NCBI GenBank assembly: GCA_964020085.1 | Contig: OZ026600.1 | Coordinates: 19,232,694-19,296,693, forward strand | Source of the DNA: Micromussa lordhowensis | Lineage: Eukaryota; Cnidaria; Anthozoa; Scleractinia; Lobophylliidae | Direction of reading: 5' to 3' | DNA: 64,000 nucleotides | In this document: positions 61,701 to 64,000 of the stretch, in pieces | How the letters are laid out: each line of letters starts with the position of its first letter | Position numbering within the stretch: the first letter of the stretch is position 1 | Notes under the pieces: model-generated | Seen by the model: only the letters and a program-made list of their open reading frames with translations | The model's database searches: none | Told to the model about the DNA's origin: nothing | Program-made: the position numbers and the translations under genes

Positions 61701-62584
61701 TTATATGCAGTAATAATTCATCAAGTTAAAACAAAGGAAATCCTGACCTTGACGGTGGTTTGGATACCCGGTCTTAATTAGCAGAGATTTTGAGAAGATA
61801 TGTCAAACACTCGAGACAGTGTTTCATCGACTATCCCAACACCTCGAATTTCGTCAAAATACTCCGCTGCGCGTCGTGTTTCAACTCTCTTCTCGGTGTT
61901 TGGATAACCCGATGAAACACTGTCTCTCGTATTTGATGTATTACGTGTTATAATGGACAAAGCTTTGCTGGAATCTTAGGGGTCATCGGATAATTTTATG
62001 ATTTACACACAATTAATATAATTAATAATTAAACATGCTTTAATCTGCACTTATATTTATTTCTAAAATTTAGATCTAGCAGAACTGTGCGCAGCCAAGA
62101 AAGAGTGGACGAAGGCGTCGTTAAAGAAAATGGCGCCGTCCCCGGAGAAGTGGATGGGGCGGTGGCTATAAAAAAGTCTCCCAAAGACGGTTATTGCAAA
62201 AGGAGGCATGCTTTTGAAGAATTTGCCGTTGAATCGAAATGTGTCAATCCAACTCGTGCATTCCAAAATGTACCTGAAAGGGAAATCGAAGAGCAATGTC
62301 CGTCGACAAGTGGAGATCTGCATGTCATCACCAGTCACCCACCTATTAATTTAGAAAGTGCCAGAAACATTGAAGAAAAACCAACGACGTCCAAAAAACT
62401 TGAAATAAACGAGGTCGAGAGCGATTTGGCTGACGATGTCGTCGTCCCTGGTTCTCATCCAGTCCCTGAAGAGGAAACGGAGGACCGTGCTGCCGCCAGC
62501 AAATCCGATGAGTCCCTTAGTGATGGCCTCGTGCAACAGGACGAGATAGACGAAGACATCGACGAAAATGTGGTGGCAATTTAA
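12989..62584 (+). CDS. Giant membrane protein: MAM/CUB/FN3/trypsin/ShK, 52 predicted exons
   Basis: Whole-gene entry; the modules are described separately. I placed 52 coding exons by domain homology plus GT-AG sites. Their lengths sum to 11,520 nt with every phase compatible, giving about 3,839 residues and a stop at 62582-62584. Order: signal peptide, MAM1, CUB1, FN3 x2, CUB2, FN3, trypsin 1, MAM2, MAM3, then four CUB-FN3-FN3 units, CUB7, FN3-12, trypsin 2, MAM4, MAM5, two ShK domains, a juxtamembrane domain, one transmembrane helix and a cytoplasmic tail of about 175 residues. This predicts a type I cell-surface protein with an ectodomain of about 3,600 residues, rich in N-x-S/T sequons. 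MAM, CUB and FN3 are known adhesion modules; two S1A proteases in one membrane chain are unusual. Expression and function are not shown by the sequence. It could be more than one transcript; a pair of fused neighbouring genes is the main alternative, but continuous phases across 27-30 kb argue for one gene. Confidence 0.8.
13041..15568. other. Intron 1, nothing recognised
   Basis: 2.5 kb of AT-rich sequence. Overlapping open frames of 138 codons (minus, 14778-15194) and 100 codons (plus, 14930-15232) face each other, but neither shows a known domain. Confidence 0.4.
15682..15888. mobile_element. Near-perfect 200-bp palindrome
   Basis: Two arms of about 95 bp, gtatagtatgatcgtccggg inward to gcggaagtcatc, match their inverse almost base for base around a short cttcagagtcaagtgagg loop. 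It lies in intron 2 of the giant gene. MITE-like, with no coding capacity. Confidence 0.88.
16793..18933 (+). CDS. MAM domain 1 (exons 3-5)
   Basis: Three exons, 16793-16921, 18177-18418 and 18849-18933, encode residues about 31-182. Visible MAM marks: [11 protein letters not shown] with the first two cysteines, [15 protein letters not shown], then [10 protein letters not shown], a third cysteine in [11 protein letters not shown], and the closing [16 protein letters not shown] block. Intron phases are 1, 1, 0, 1, the same pattern as all other MAM domains here. MAM domains mediate extracellular, often homophilic, adhesion. The opening exon closely matches that of MAM3 (29932), which fits the block duplication described in the findings. 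Confidence 0.92.
17028..17246 (-). mobile_element. SINE-B copy, reverse orientation
   Basis: Shares with the copy at 48702 the blocks aaattcgccggtaccc, acacctgggtgga, tctactccccc and gcatatgagcc in reverse complement. The tRNA-like head is eroded. Confidence 0.8.
17396..17812 (-). mobile_element. Two tRNA-derived SINE-C copies in tandem
   Basis: On the minus strand two heads, about 17440-17515 and 17685-17765, show a box A like tagctcagtggttagag and a box B like gggttcgactccc (degraded in one), followed by actcagaaaattta. They lie about 245 bp apart in intron 3. Confidence 0.7.
19085..19400. repeat. TCGATCGACA-type minisatellite in intron 5
   Basis: Degenerate units of cgatcgacactcgatcgaca recur throughout, partly in inverted form. 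A related stretch, gtcggccgactgtcgacc, lies in the next intron at about 20281-20385 and is nearly palindromic. Confidence 0.8.
19460..20676 (+). CDS. CUB domain 1 (exons 6-7), second disulfide lost
   Basis: Exons 19460-19613 and 20483-20676 encode residues about 183-298. The CUB pattern is seen as GC..NKSFG, a Cys before [18 protein letters not shown], then [24 protein letters not shown] and a closing NQSLDSG. Cysteines 1 and 2 are kept; the expected cysteines 3 and 4 are Ser (FASSS) and Trp (SGWLS). The intron splits the codon after the third-cysteine position (phase 2), as in every CUB of this gene. Confidence 0.88.
21525..21821 (+). CDS. Fibronectin type III domain 1 (exon 8, A-type)
   Basis: One phase 1-1 exon, residues about 299-397. 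It has the FN3 marks: a Trp in IEIVWSNP, a Leu in [17 protein letters not shown] and an end at TDEGG. I call this class A: it follows a CUB, starts with a hydrophobic run, has an N-T/S rich first strand and lacks the [14 protein letters not shown] signature of class B. Several N-glycosylation sequons are present. Confidence 0.9.
22301..22600 (+). CDS. Fibronectin type III domain 2 (exon 9, B-type)
   Basis: One phase 1-1 exon, residues about 398-497. It starts VPSRAPN, has [20 protein letters not shown], a Tyr-rich C' strand, and the canonical [20 protein letters not shown] end with TTG. This class B sequence is the conventional receptor-like FN3 and always follows a class A FN3 in this gene. 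Confidence 0.93.
22895..24386 (+). CDS. CUB domain 2 (exons 10-11)
   Basis: Exons 22895-23048 and 24190-24386, residues about 498-614. [11 protein letters not shown], a second Cys in [17 protein letters not shown], then YCSEYARI and SGCAGPF: all four CUB cysteines are present. The intron holds a large fold-back repeat that starts about 25 bp after the donor. Confidence 0.88.
23070..23815. mobile_element. Fold-back element with a nested palindrome
   Basis: Begins about 25 bp after the exon 10 donor. It shares gtttctat..gttacggaacacgagtg, agaaaataccgcg and ttatctttgttcgcg blocks with the element at 55587. A separate palindrome, 23292-23397 (agtccaattcggtctgtaat against its inverse), sits inside it. 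Confidence 0.7.
24436..24690 (+). repeat. CAT/CTC and ACC microsatellites, intron 11
   Basis: Degenerate trinucleotide runs; the open frames through them are low-complexity artefacts. Confidence 0.85.
24851..25141 (+). CDS. Fibronectin type III domain 3 (exon 12, A-type)
   Basis: One phase 1-1 exon, residues about 615-711, starting after a weak-looking caaag acceptor. It contains [37 protein letters not shown] and ends SKTG. It sits directly before trypsin 1; its counterpart before trypsin 2 (50538) shares the FGVDE..G.PYK stretch and also lacks a following B-type FN3. Confidence 0.88.
25510..25620 (+). repeat. TAT-rich microsatellite, intron 12
   Basis: attatattatatta-type runs plus two copies of ttacttagctattcataatcat. 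Nothing else is recognised in this intron. Confidence 0.7.
25888..27174 (+). CDS. Serine protease domain 1, trypsin-like (exons 13-14)
   Basis: Exons 25888-26083 and 26579-27174, residues about 712-975, an S1A peptidase with a short light chain. [16 protein letters not shown] gives an activation site after Arg and a pre-cleavage cysteine that can pair with the Cys in GLVCMPD (C1-C122 type), so the cleaved chain would stay attached. The triad is complete: His (26043-26045, TAAHC), Asp (26695-26697, HDIALL), Ser (26976-26978, GDSGGP). The specificity residue 189 is Asp (26958-26960), with Gly at 216 and 226: cleavage after Lys/Arg is predicted. Residue 225 is Tyr rather than Pro (27066-27068), which in known S1 proteases goes with Na+-dependent activity. 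A Pro/Ser-rich tail ([11 protein letters not shown]) links it to MAM2. Likely active after zymogen processing, by inference. Confidence 0.93.
27841..29609 (+). CDS. MAM domain 2 (exons 15-17)
   Basis: Exons 27841-27972, 28432-28667 and 29525-29609, residues about 976-1126. Marks: [27 protein letters not shown] (the usual DHG/DHT is changed), [24 protein letters not shown] and [22 protein letters not shown]. It is the MAM that follows trypsin 1 and corresponds to MAM4 in the second block. Confidence 0.92.
29088..29275 (-). mobile_element. SINE-B copy, reverse orientation
   Basis: Contains ggagtatttgtact, ggcggtaccca, actgggtgaa and the head inverse ccattaggccaccgcgcctcc. Diverged, but colinear with the copy at 48702. 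Confidence 0.75.
29932..33303 (+). CDS. MAM domain 3 (exons 18-20)
   Basis: Exons 29932-30063, 31757-31992 and 33219-33303, residues about 1127-1277. [39 protein letters not shown] (the common SSPR is changed), [11 protein letters not shown] and [21 protein letters not shown]. It opens the second, longer block and is most like MAM1. Its first intron (30064-31756) carries a SINE and a TIR element. Confidence 0.92.
30212..30585 (+). mobile_element. tRNA-derived SINE-A copy 1
   Basis: A tRNA-like head (30214-30289) with box A tagctcagtagg (30224) and box B ggttcaaaccc (30268), then a body with caacactcagg, tctcggataagga and acgtagttcccggtgt. A short duplicate of the box A region sits just before it (30195). 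Copy 2 is at 33836. The non-tRNA body and the pairing of copies argue for a SINE, not a working tRNA gene. Confidence 0.88.
30711..31228. mobile_element. TIR element, intron 18
   Basis: Ends tagg(a/g)tctgccggatta are inverted at the two borders. Inside, short gagcataat/gagcgtaat phrases recur at least six times. No ORF. Confidence 0.7.
32080..32335 (-). repeat. Dispersed repeat, partner of 1590-1815
   Basis: Reverse complement of the sequence near 1.6-1.8 kb: tttcatattttgtccctcga, cctaaacaatgcat, acacatggcaaat, agaggtgtcaaactc. A small fold-back, ccaaacaatagcctccattt and its inverse, follows at 32425-32566. Confidence 0.7.
33379..33561. mobile_element. Fold-back MITE, intron 20
   Basis: gaccctattcataaatggct at the left border faces its inverse agccatttatgaatagggtc at the right; the inner arms are also largely complementary. 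Confidence 0.82.
33836..34180 (+). mobile_element. tRNA-derived SINE-A copy 2
   Basis: Head with box A tagctcagttgg (33847) and box B ggttcgagccc (33886), body as in the copy at 30212 (accaacactcagg, tctcggataagga, cgtagttcccggtgt). The head is better preserved than in copy 1. Confidence 0.9.
34386..35448 (+). CDS. CUB domain 3 (exons 21-22)
   Basis: Exons 34386-34542 and 35252-35448, residues about 1278-1395. [57 protein letters not shown] and a closing SQGLDSG. All four cysteines are present. It starts the first of four CUB-FN3-FN3 units of the second block. Confidence 0.9.
35737..36027 (+). CDS. Fibronectin type III domain 4 (exon 23, A-type)
   Basis: One phase 1-1 exon, residues about 1396-1492: [42 protein letters not shown] and TPEGG. 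It is closest to FN3-6 (40176), with which it shares LVRYKE/LVNYRE-type strands and the TTS..SSQT end; together they form a subclass apart from FN3-8 and FN3-10. Confidence 0.9.
36118..36310 (-). mobile_element. SINE-B fragment, reverse orientation
   Basis: Has ctgcataggagcc, agcatgaagcgactagga, ctactcccccctgg and aattcgccggtaccca: the 3' two-thirds of the family without the tRNA-like head. Confidence 0.8.
36464..36609. mobile_element. Fold-back MITE, intron 23
   Basis: caatttcgatatattaaaat..caatagacctcag..gaggctctgggg faces its inverse around a gcagagtttgtagg loop. It lies about 80 bp before the exon 24 acceptor. Confidence 0.85.
36693..36989 (+). CDS. Fibronectin type III domain 5 (exon 24, B-type)
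   Basis: One phase 1-1 exon, residues about 1493-1591: [62 protein letters not shown]. Typical class B FN3 with a full hydrophobic core. Confidence 0.93.
37384..38999 (+). CDS. CUB domain 4 (exons 25-26)
   Basis: Exons 37384-37537 and 38806-38999, residues about 1592-1707. [54 protein letters not shown] and NQALSSG. All four cysteines are present. The intron contains a dispersed repeat also found in the intron at 50.2 kb. Confidence 0.88.
38405..38650. repeat. Dispersed repeat, copy 1
   Basis: Shares gggttatcgacca, gaggccaatatc, agccatcttgac and cacagcgggta-type blocks with 50215-50450. Both copies lie in introns next to CUB exons. Confidence 0.7.
40176..40475 (+). CDS. Fibronectin type III domain 6 (exon 27, A-type)
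   Basis: One phase 1-1 exon, residues about 1708-1807. The start is set by the atcag acceptor and gives [18 protein letters not shown]; then [34 protein letters not shown] and TEEGG. The upstream sequence reads open in another frame but carries no FN3 residues. Confidence 0.88.
40831..41130 (+). CDS. Fibronectin type III domain 7 (exon 28, B-type)
   Basis: One phase 1-1 exon, residues about 1808-1907: [52 protein letters not shown] and ITTG. It keeps the class B signature, with the Arg of VPSRAP replaced. Confidence 0.92.
41649..43075 (+). CDS. CUB domain 5 (exons 29-30), second disulfide lost
   Basis: Exons 41649-41805 and 42882-43075, residues about 1908-2024. [31 protein letters not shown], then [17 protein letters not shown] and EYGYSSA. 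Cysteines 1 and 2 are kept; cysteine 3 and cysteine 4 positions are both non-Cys. The donor splits a Tyr codon (ta/c) where the four-cysteine CUBs split a Ser codon (ag/c or ag/t). The intron holds a 464-bp TIR element. Confidence 0.88.
42226..42689. mobile_element. TA-flanked TIR MITE, intron 29
   Basis: CAGTGAAACCTGTATTAAGC at the left is inverted at the right and the element is flanked by TA on both sides (42224 and 42690), as in the Tc1/mariner-pogo group. The phrase gtgtccgctta recurs about six times inside. No transposase ORF. Confidence 0.85.
43666..43962 (+). CDS. Fibronectin type III domain 8 (exon 31, A-type)
   Basis: One phase 1-1 exon, residues about 2025-2123: [65 protein letters not shown]. 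It pairs with FN3-10 (46893) in sequence, which supports duplication of the CUB5 and CUB6 units. Confidence 0.9.
44080..44350 (+). repeat. Direct repeat pair, intron 31
   Basis: agataggatcaccatcttaa, gtgtggat and gcagc.atg.tagtgc recur about 160 bp apart (about 44090-44190 and 44250-44350). Confidence 0.7.
44748..45044 (+). CDS. Fibronectin type III domain 9 (exon 32, B-type)
   Basis: One phase 1-1 exon, residues about 2124-2222: [55 protein letters not shown]. The exon follows a long polypyrimidine tract ending tttttag. Confidence 0.93.
45508..46310 (+). CDS. CUB domain 6 (exons 33-34), second disulfide lost
   Basis: Exons 45508-45667 and 46117-46310, residues about 2223-2340. [34 protein letters not shown], then [15 protein letters not shown] and [10 protein letters not shown]. 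As in CUB5, cysteines 3 and 4 are both replaced (Tyr at the split codon and in YGYSS), and the same ta/t codon split is used. Confidence 0.88.
46470..46555 (+). repeat. Degenerate accaaccaa repeat, intron 34
   Basis: A run of aaccaacc, accgacc and acgaacc phrases. Confidence 0.75.
46893..47186 (+). CDS. Fibronectin type III domain 10 (exon 35, A-type)
   Basis: One phase 1-1 exon, residues about 2341-2438: [65 protein letters not shown]. It carries a cysteine (SILNCHIMS) that is unusual for these FN3 domains. Confidence 0.9.
48279..48578 (+). CDS. Fibronectin type III domain 11 (exon 36, B-type)
   Basis: One phase 1-1 exon, residues about 2439-2538: [56 protein letters not shown] cysteine replaces the usual Ser/Ile in the F strand (YHTCISAF). 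Confidence 0.93.
48702..49000 (+). mobile_element. SINE-B, most complete copy
   Basis: Head ggaggcgcggtggcctcatg with box B gggttcgagccct (about 48756), then gttgtgttcttgggcaagac, cacccaggtgtat, ggtaccggcgaattta, atcccatccaggggg and a tail at ggactttactc. The head resembles a tRNA gene only partly; it is a SINE, not a functional tRNA. Four other copies lie in introns of this gene. Confidence 0.88.
49091..50077 (+). CDS. CUB domain 7 (exons 37-38)
   Basis: Exons 49091-49244 and 49878-50077, residues about 2539-2656. [52 protein letters not shown] and TGLKSG. All four cysteines are present, the fourth displaced by a one-residue insertion. The intron carries a tRNA-derived SINE in reverse orientation. 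Confidence 0.88.
49630..49812 (-). mobile_element. tRNA-derived SINE-D, reverse orientation
   Basis: On the minus strand 49735-49808 resembles a class II tRNA (gtggccgagtggtcagtgcg, anticodon-arm-like gacttgaaatcc, box B ggtccatgcc). A non-tRNA body follows to about 49630. The long body and diverged box B argue against a working tRNA. Confidence 0.65.
50215..50450. repeat. Dispersed repeat, copy 2
   Basis: Partner of 38405-38650, same orientation, about 75% alike by eye over the shared blocks. Confidence 0.7.
50538..50828 (+). CDS. Fibronectin type III domain 12 (exon 39, A-type)
   Basis: One phase 1-1 exon, residues about 2657-2753: [57 protein letters not shown]. It ends TTKN with donor a/gtaagg, so the split codon differs from the g/gt used elsewhere. 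It is the direct counterpart of FN3-3. Confidence 0.88.
51361..53067 (+). CDS. Serine protease domain 2, elastase-like pocket (exons 40-41)
   Basis: Exon 51361-51556 and the first 577 nt of exon 52491-53197, residues about 2754-3010. [15 protein letters not shown] supplies an activation site and a pre-cleavage cysteine; GLVCLSD supplies its likely partner. The triad is intact: His (51516-51518, TATHC, with Thr for the usual Ala before His), Asp (52600-52602, NDIAVL), Ser (52891-52893, GDSGGP). The S1 pocket differs from protease 1: residue 189 is Gly (52873-52875, GEGACNGDS) and 226 is Thr (52987-52989), with Tyr at 225. This predicts small or aliphatic P1 residues rather than Lys/Arg. It runs straight into MAM4 within the same exon after a short linker. 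Confidence 0.92.
51930..52130 (+). repeat. TATTAG and TA microsatellites, intron 40
   Basis: attattagtattattag runs at 51940-52000 and a (ta)n tract near 52108-52130, followed at 52345-52455 by a fold-back of the aacaattat family. Confidence 0.8.
53068..54891 (+). CDS. MAM domain 4 (end of exon 41, exons 42-43)
   Basis: The first part is fused to protease 2 in one exon (to 53197); then 53550-53785 and 54765-54891, residues about 3012-3175. [81 protein letters not shown] and a Pro/Thr linker ([11 protein letters not shown]). It is very close to MAM5, indicating a recent tandem duplication. Confidence 0.92.
54286..54590. mobile_element. Pair of fold-backs, intron 42
   Basis: A short hairpin (54323-54378, gataaatgcaatatctgc against its inverse) and a longer one (54484-54586, aacaattattg..gcatgatatcatgaattatc against its inverse) stand side by side and may be parts of one element. 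Confidence 0.7.
55423..57446 (+). CDS. MAM domain 5 and Pro/Ser/Thr linker (exons 44-46)
   Basis: Exons 55423-55575, 56455-56690 and 57224-57446, residues about 3176-3379. [87 protein letters not shown], followed by about 45 residues rich in Pro, Ser and Thr, a likely O-glycosylated stalk before the ShK domains. Confidence 0.92.
55587..55930. mobile_element. Fold-back element beside the exon 44 donor
   Basis: Arms aagaaatagaaaac..gtttctatcgagttatagaa face their inverse to about 55776, then a non-palindromic tail shared with 23226-23815. The left border is about 12 bp downstream of the donor at 55575. Confidence 0.8.
58576..58945 (+). CDS. Two ShK-like domains (exons 47-48)
   Basis: Exons 58576-58698 and 58820-58945, residues about 3380-3462. 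Each exon holds one six-cysteine ShK (SXC) motif ending in YC..SCGFC: the first with [11 protein letters not shown] and FCIAHSNWT, the second with [13 protein letters not shown] and ACLTQLNWT. ShK motifs are named after an anemone peptide but are common as C-terminal modules of extracellular enzymes and receptors; in this context a binding module is more likely than a free toxin. The first exon has a tandem tagcag acceptor (58579 is the alternative start). Confidence 0.92.
59335..61000 (+). CDS. Juxtamembrane domain with RRRR site and transmembrane helix (exons 49-51)
   Basis: Exons 59335-59441, 60043-60143 and 60587-61000, residues about 3463-3670. After a Pro/Thr linker comes [20 protein letters not shown], a helix with ATDYC and RC cysteines, then [15 protein letters not shown] across the splice. 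Next are [21 protein letters not shown] and [13 protein letters not shown], ending at an acidic spacer. [20 protein letters not shown] (about 3642-3664) is the membrane helix, followed by KK. The fold resembles a SEA-type ferredoxin module in length and position, but I do not see the classic GSVVV autoproteolysis site; the name is uncertain. RRRR/S matches a furin-type consensus. Confidence 0.8.
60367..60512 (+). mobile_element. SINE-B copy with internal deletion, intron 50
   Basis: gggaggcgcgatggcctcat and gctcgagccctggcc head, then gtgttcttgggcaagc jumps straight to tccggcctgatgg..ggctcgtatg: about 150 bp of the body is missing. It lies about 75 bp before the exon 51 acceptor. Confidence 0.85.
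61800..61942. mobile_element. Fold-back MITE, intron 51
   Basis: caaacactcgagacagtgtttcatcg faces its inverse cgatgaaacactgtctctcg at the right border. Confidence 0.8.
62074..62584 (+). CDS. Cytoplasmic tail (exon 52) and stop
   Basis: Terminal exon, residues about 3671-3839. The donor at 61000 (..aac ag) joins acceptor tttag at 62073 to give [14 protein letters not shown]. The tail is hydrophilic, with a basic start ([12 protein letters not shown]) and an increasingly acidic end ([14 protein letters not shown]). I see no kinase or adaptor domain. The last four residues VVAI fit a class II PDZ ligand. A second tag six bases downstream could act as an alternative acceptor, dropping two residues. 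Confidence 0.85.
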
Positions 62585-64000
62585 GCATTCAAACTCACAT
62601 TCACAAAAAAAAATAGGATTAGTCAGTTACTGTTTCGTTTGGTGGCTTAGCAATGTTTTTTCTTGCTTCTGTTTTTTTTCAATTTTAGTAAATAGCGTGT
62701 TTTAAAAGGTTATTCATCATAGCGGCATGCACTCGTTTGTGGATGAGCATGTTTATCAAGGGTGAAACAGATAACCACAGAGAAAGGAGATGAGAAGTAT
62801 GGCACTGCTAGAGATTAAGATTCCATCACCGAAATAAATTTAATAAAGAGATAGAATGACGTCAGTGATAAATAACTCATCTACCTGAATGCCTTGCTTA
62901 AAAAATGATTCCTTGATCATGGTTTGGTACCTCTCGGGTTTCGAAACAACCCTTCTGGAAATAATTTCAAAAAGTTTAATTAAGTGTATTAAGATGTTTG
63001 TATTAAACAAGAAAAAATTAATAAACTTCGTATTTGTCTAGGGTAAATGTAACACTTTTCCAACTCAACTGGGTGTAGTTTCACACAACACCAAACACCC
63101 TGTAACAATTGACAACCGTTCTATCAGAGAAGCTGCACGGCGCACAAATCAGCTGTGGTTATATAGTTACAACTTGCCACTAAAAACTGTCTTGTAGAGC
63201 TGTGGCATTGCTGGTGACTTGCTATTTAAAGTATCCAACCTGTATTTTTTCTACGAGCACCATATCCTCTGGGGCTGCCAAATAATTTAGAATTTAACTT
63301 TAGGACTCAGAGCTGTTGAAGTGGTCTGAAAGTTGAAGTGGTCTGTCGGTACATGTCTCAGTGAATGCCGCACTACGAAGCAATGTTATACATGTATAGA
63401 GCACTATATGTCTTGCGTAACGATTTTCTCTGAGCTGTTTGATATCTTTCAGTAAGAAAATGCTTAGTGGGAAGCATTTGGTTATTGTCTTTGACTACCA
63501 GGAAAGCATTTGGCGTTCTACCTGCTTTAGATTTTTGACAGCAGCCTGCTCAATAATAATTAGGTATTTTCGTTGACAAATTTAAAGACACTAGAGATAC
63601 TGTTTACGTATTTAATTTGCTAAAACTACATTCTTCATATATATCTGATAACATATTTCCTATGATAATTACGTTATTCGCATTTTTCGCTTAAAGCTGA
63701 AAGGATTTAAAATACATCATCTTTGGAGCTCAAAACTTCTGGTCATAGCAGTTAAAGTTTTATAGGTATGCAATAGAATCTATTAACAATTTTTTCATCC
63801 TTTCTTTGCAAAAAAGGTCTGGAAAGCGGTGAACGAAATTTGAAAAGCGTCGTACGAGTTGTTGTATTTTCAATTAACCATATTTTAAGAGAAGATTTGC
63901 GGACCCCTTCTCTTCGGCTGTAATTTTCAAAACGATTCAAAGTACTTAAAATACTTGGTAACCATCATGTGATTATGAGTTATAATTTTGTAAAAGTAAG
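62585..64000. other. 3' UTR and downstream sequence
   Basis: After the stop there are two AATAAA signals and then AT-rich sequence without a supported gene or repeat to the end of the window. Confidence 0.5.
62833..62847 (+). terminator. Candidate polyadenylation signals
   Basis: Two AATAAA hexamers (62833-62838 and 62842-62847) lie about 250 bp after the stop codon, a normal distance for a 3' UTR end. Another AATAAA occurs near 63020. No transcript data confirm which is used. Confidence 0.4.

Noticed and set aside
62063..62338. 91-codon minus-strand ORF over the last exon
   Set aside because: Shadow of the cytoplasmic-tail exon, whose frame joins in phase with exon 51.

Overview
The window is eukaryotic: spliced genes with GT-AG introns, dense SINEs, fold-back MITEs, a decayed LINE and minisatellites. 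The protein families (MAM, CUB, fibronectin III, trypsin and ShK modules in one membrane protein), the ShK cysteine motif and the repeat style point to a cnidarian, most likely an anthozoan and plausibly a stony coral. I could not search databases, so the species is open.

Layout. 1-12.3 kb is accessory, repeat-rich DNA: an octamer minisatellite (395-1220), its inverted counterpart (2766-3112) next to the 3' end of a LINE reverse-transcriptase relic (minus strand, 3113-5290) that is itself split by a TTAA-flanked MITE (3519-4046), a duplicated and tandemly repeated block (5.6-7.4 kb), several fold-backs, and a TIR-flanked element (10014-12317) holding a THAP zinc-finger ORF and a convergent broken SAP/SWIM-like ORF.

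From about 13.0 to 62.6 kb one plus-strand gene fills the window. I reconstructed 52 coding exons whose splice phases join without a break into about 3,839 codons (exons 1-2, the N-terminus, are tentative). The protein reads: signal peptide - MAM - CUB-FN3-FN3 - CUB-FN3 - trypsin - MAM - MAM - 4x(CUB-FN3-FN3) - CUB-FN3 - trypsin - MAM - MAM - ShK - ShK - juxtamembrane domain with an RRRR site - transmembrane helix - acidic cytoplasmic tail. Almost every module is flanked by phase-1 introns. The order shows that a block MAM-(CUB-FN3-FN3)n-CUB-FN3-trypsin-MAM was duplicated inside the gene, with n=1 in the first copy and n=4 in the second.

Both serine-protease domains keep the catalytic triad and an R/IVGG activation site, but their S1 pockets differ: the first is trypsin-like (D189), the second looks elastase-like (G189, T226). 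The protein is therefore predicted to be a very large cell-surface adhesion molecule carrying two zymogen proteases of different specificity, with a possible furin site near the membrane. Transposable elements crowd the introns but none interrupts an exon. 62.6-64 kb is 3' UTR and intergenic sequence.
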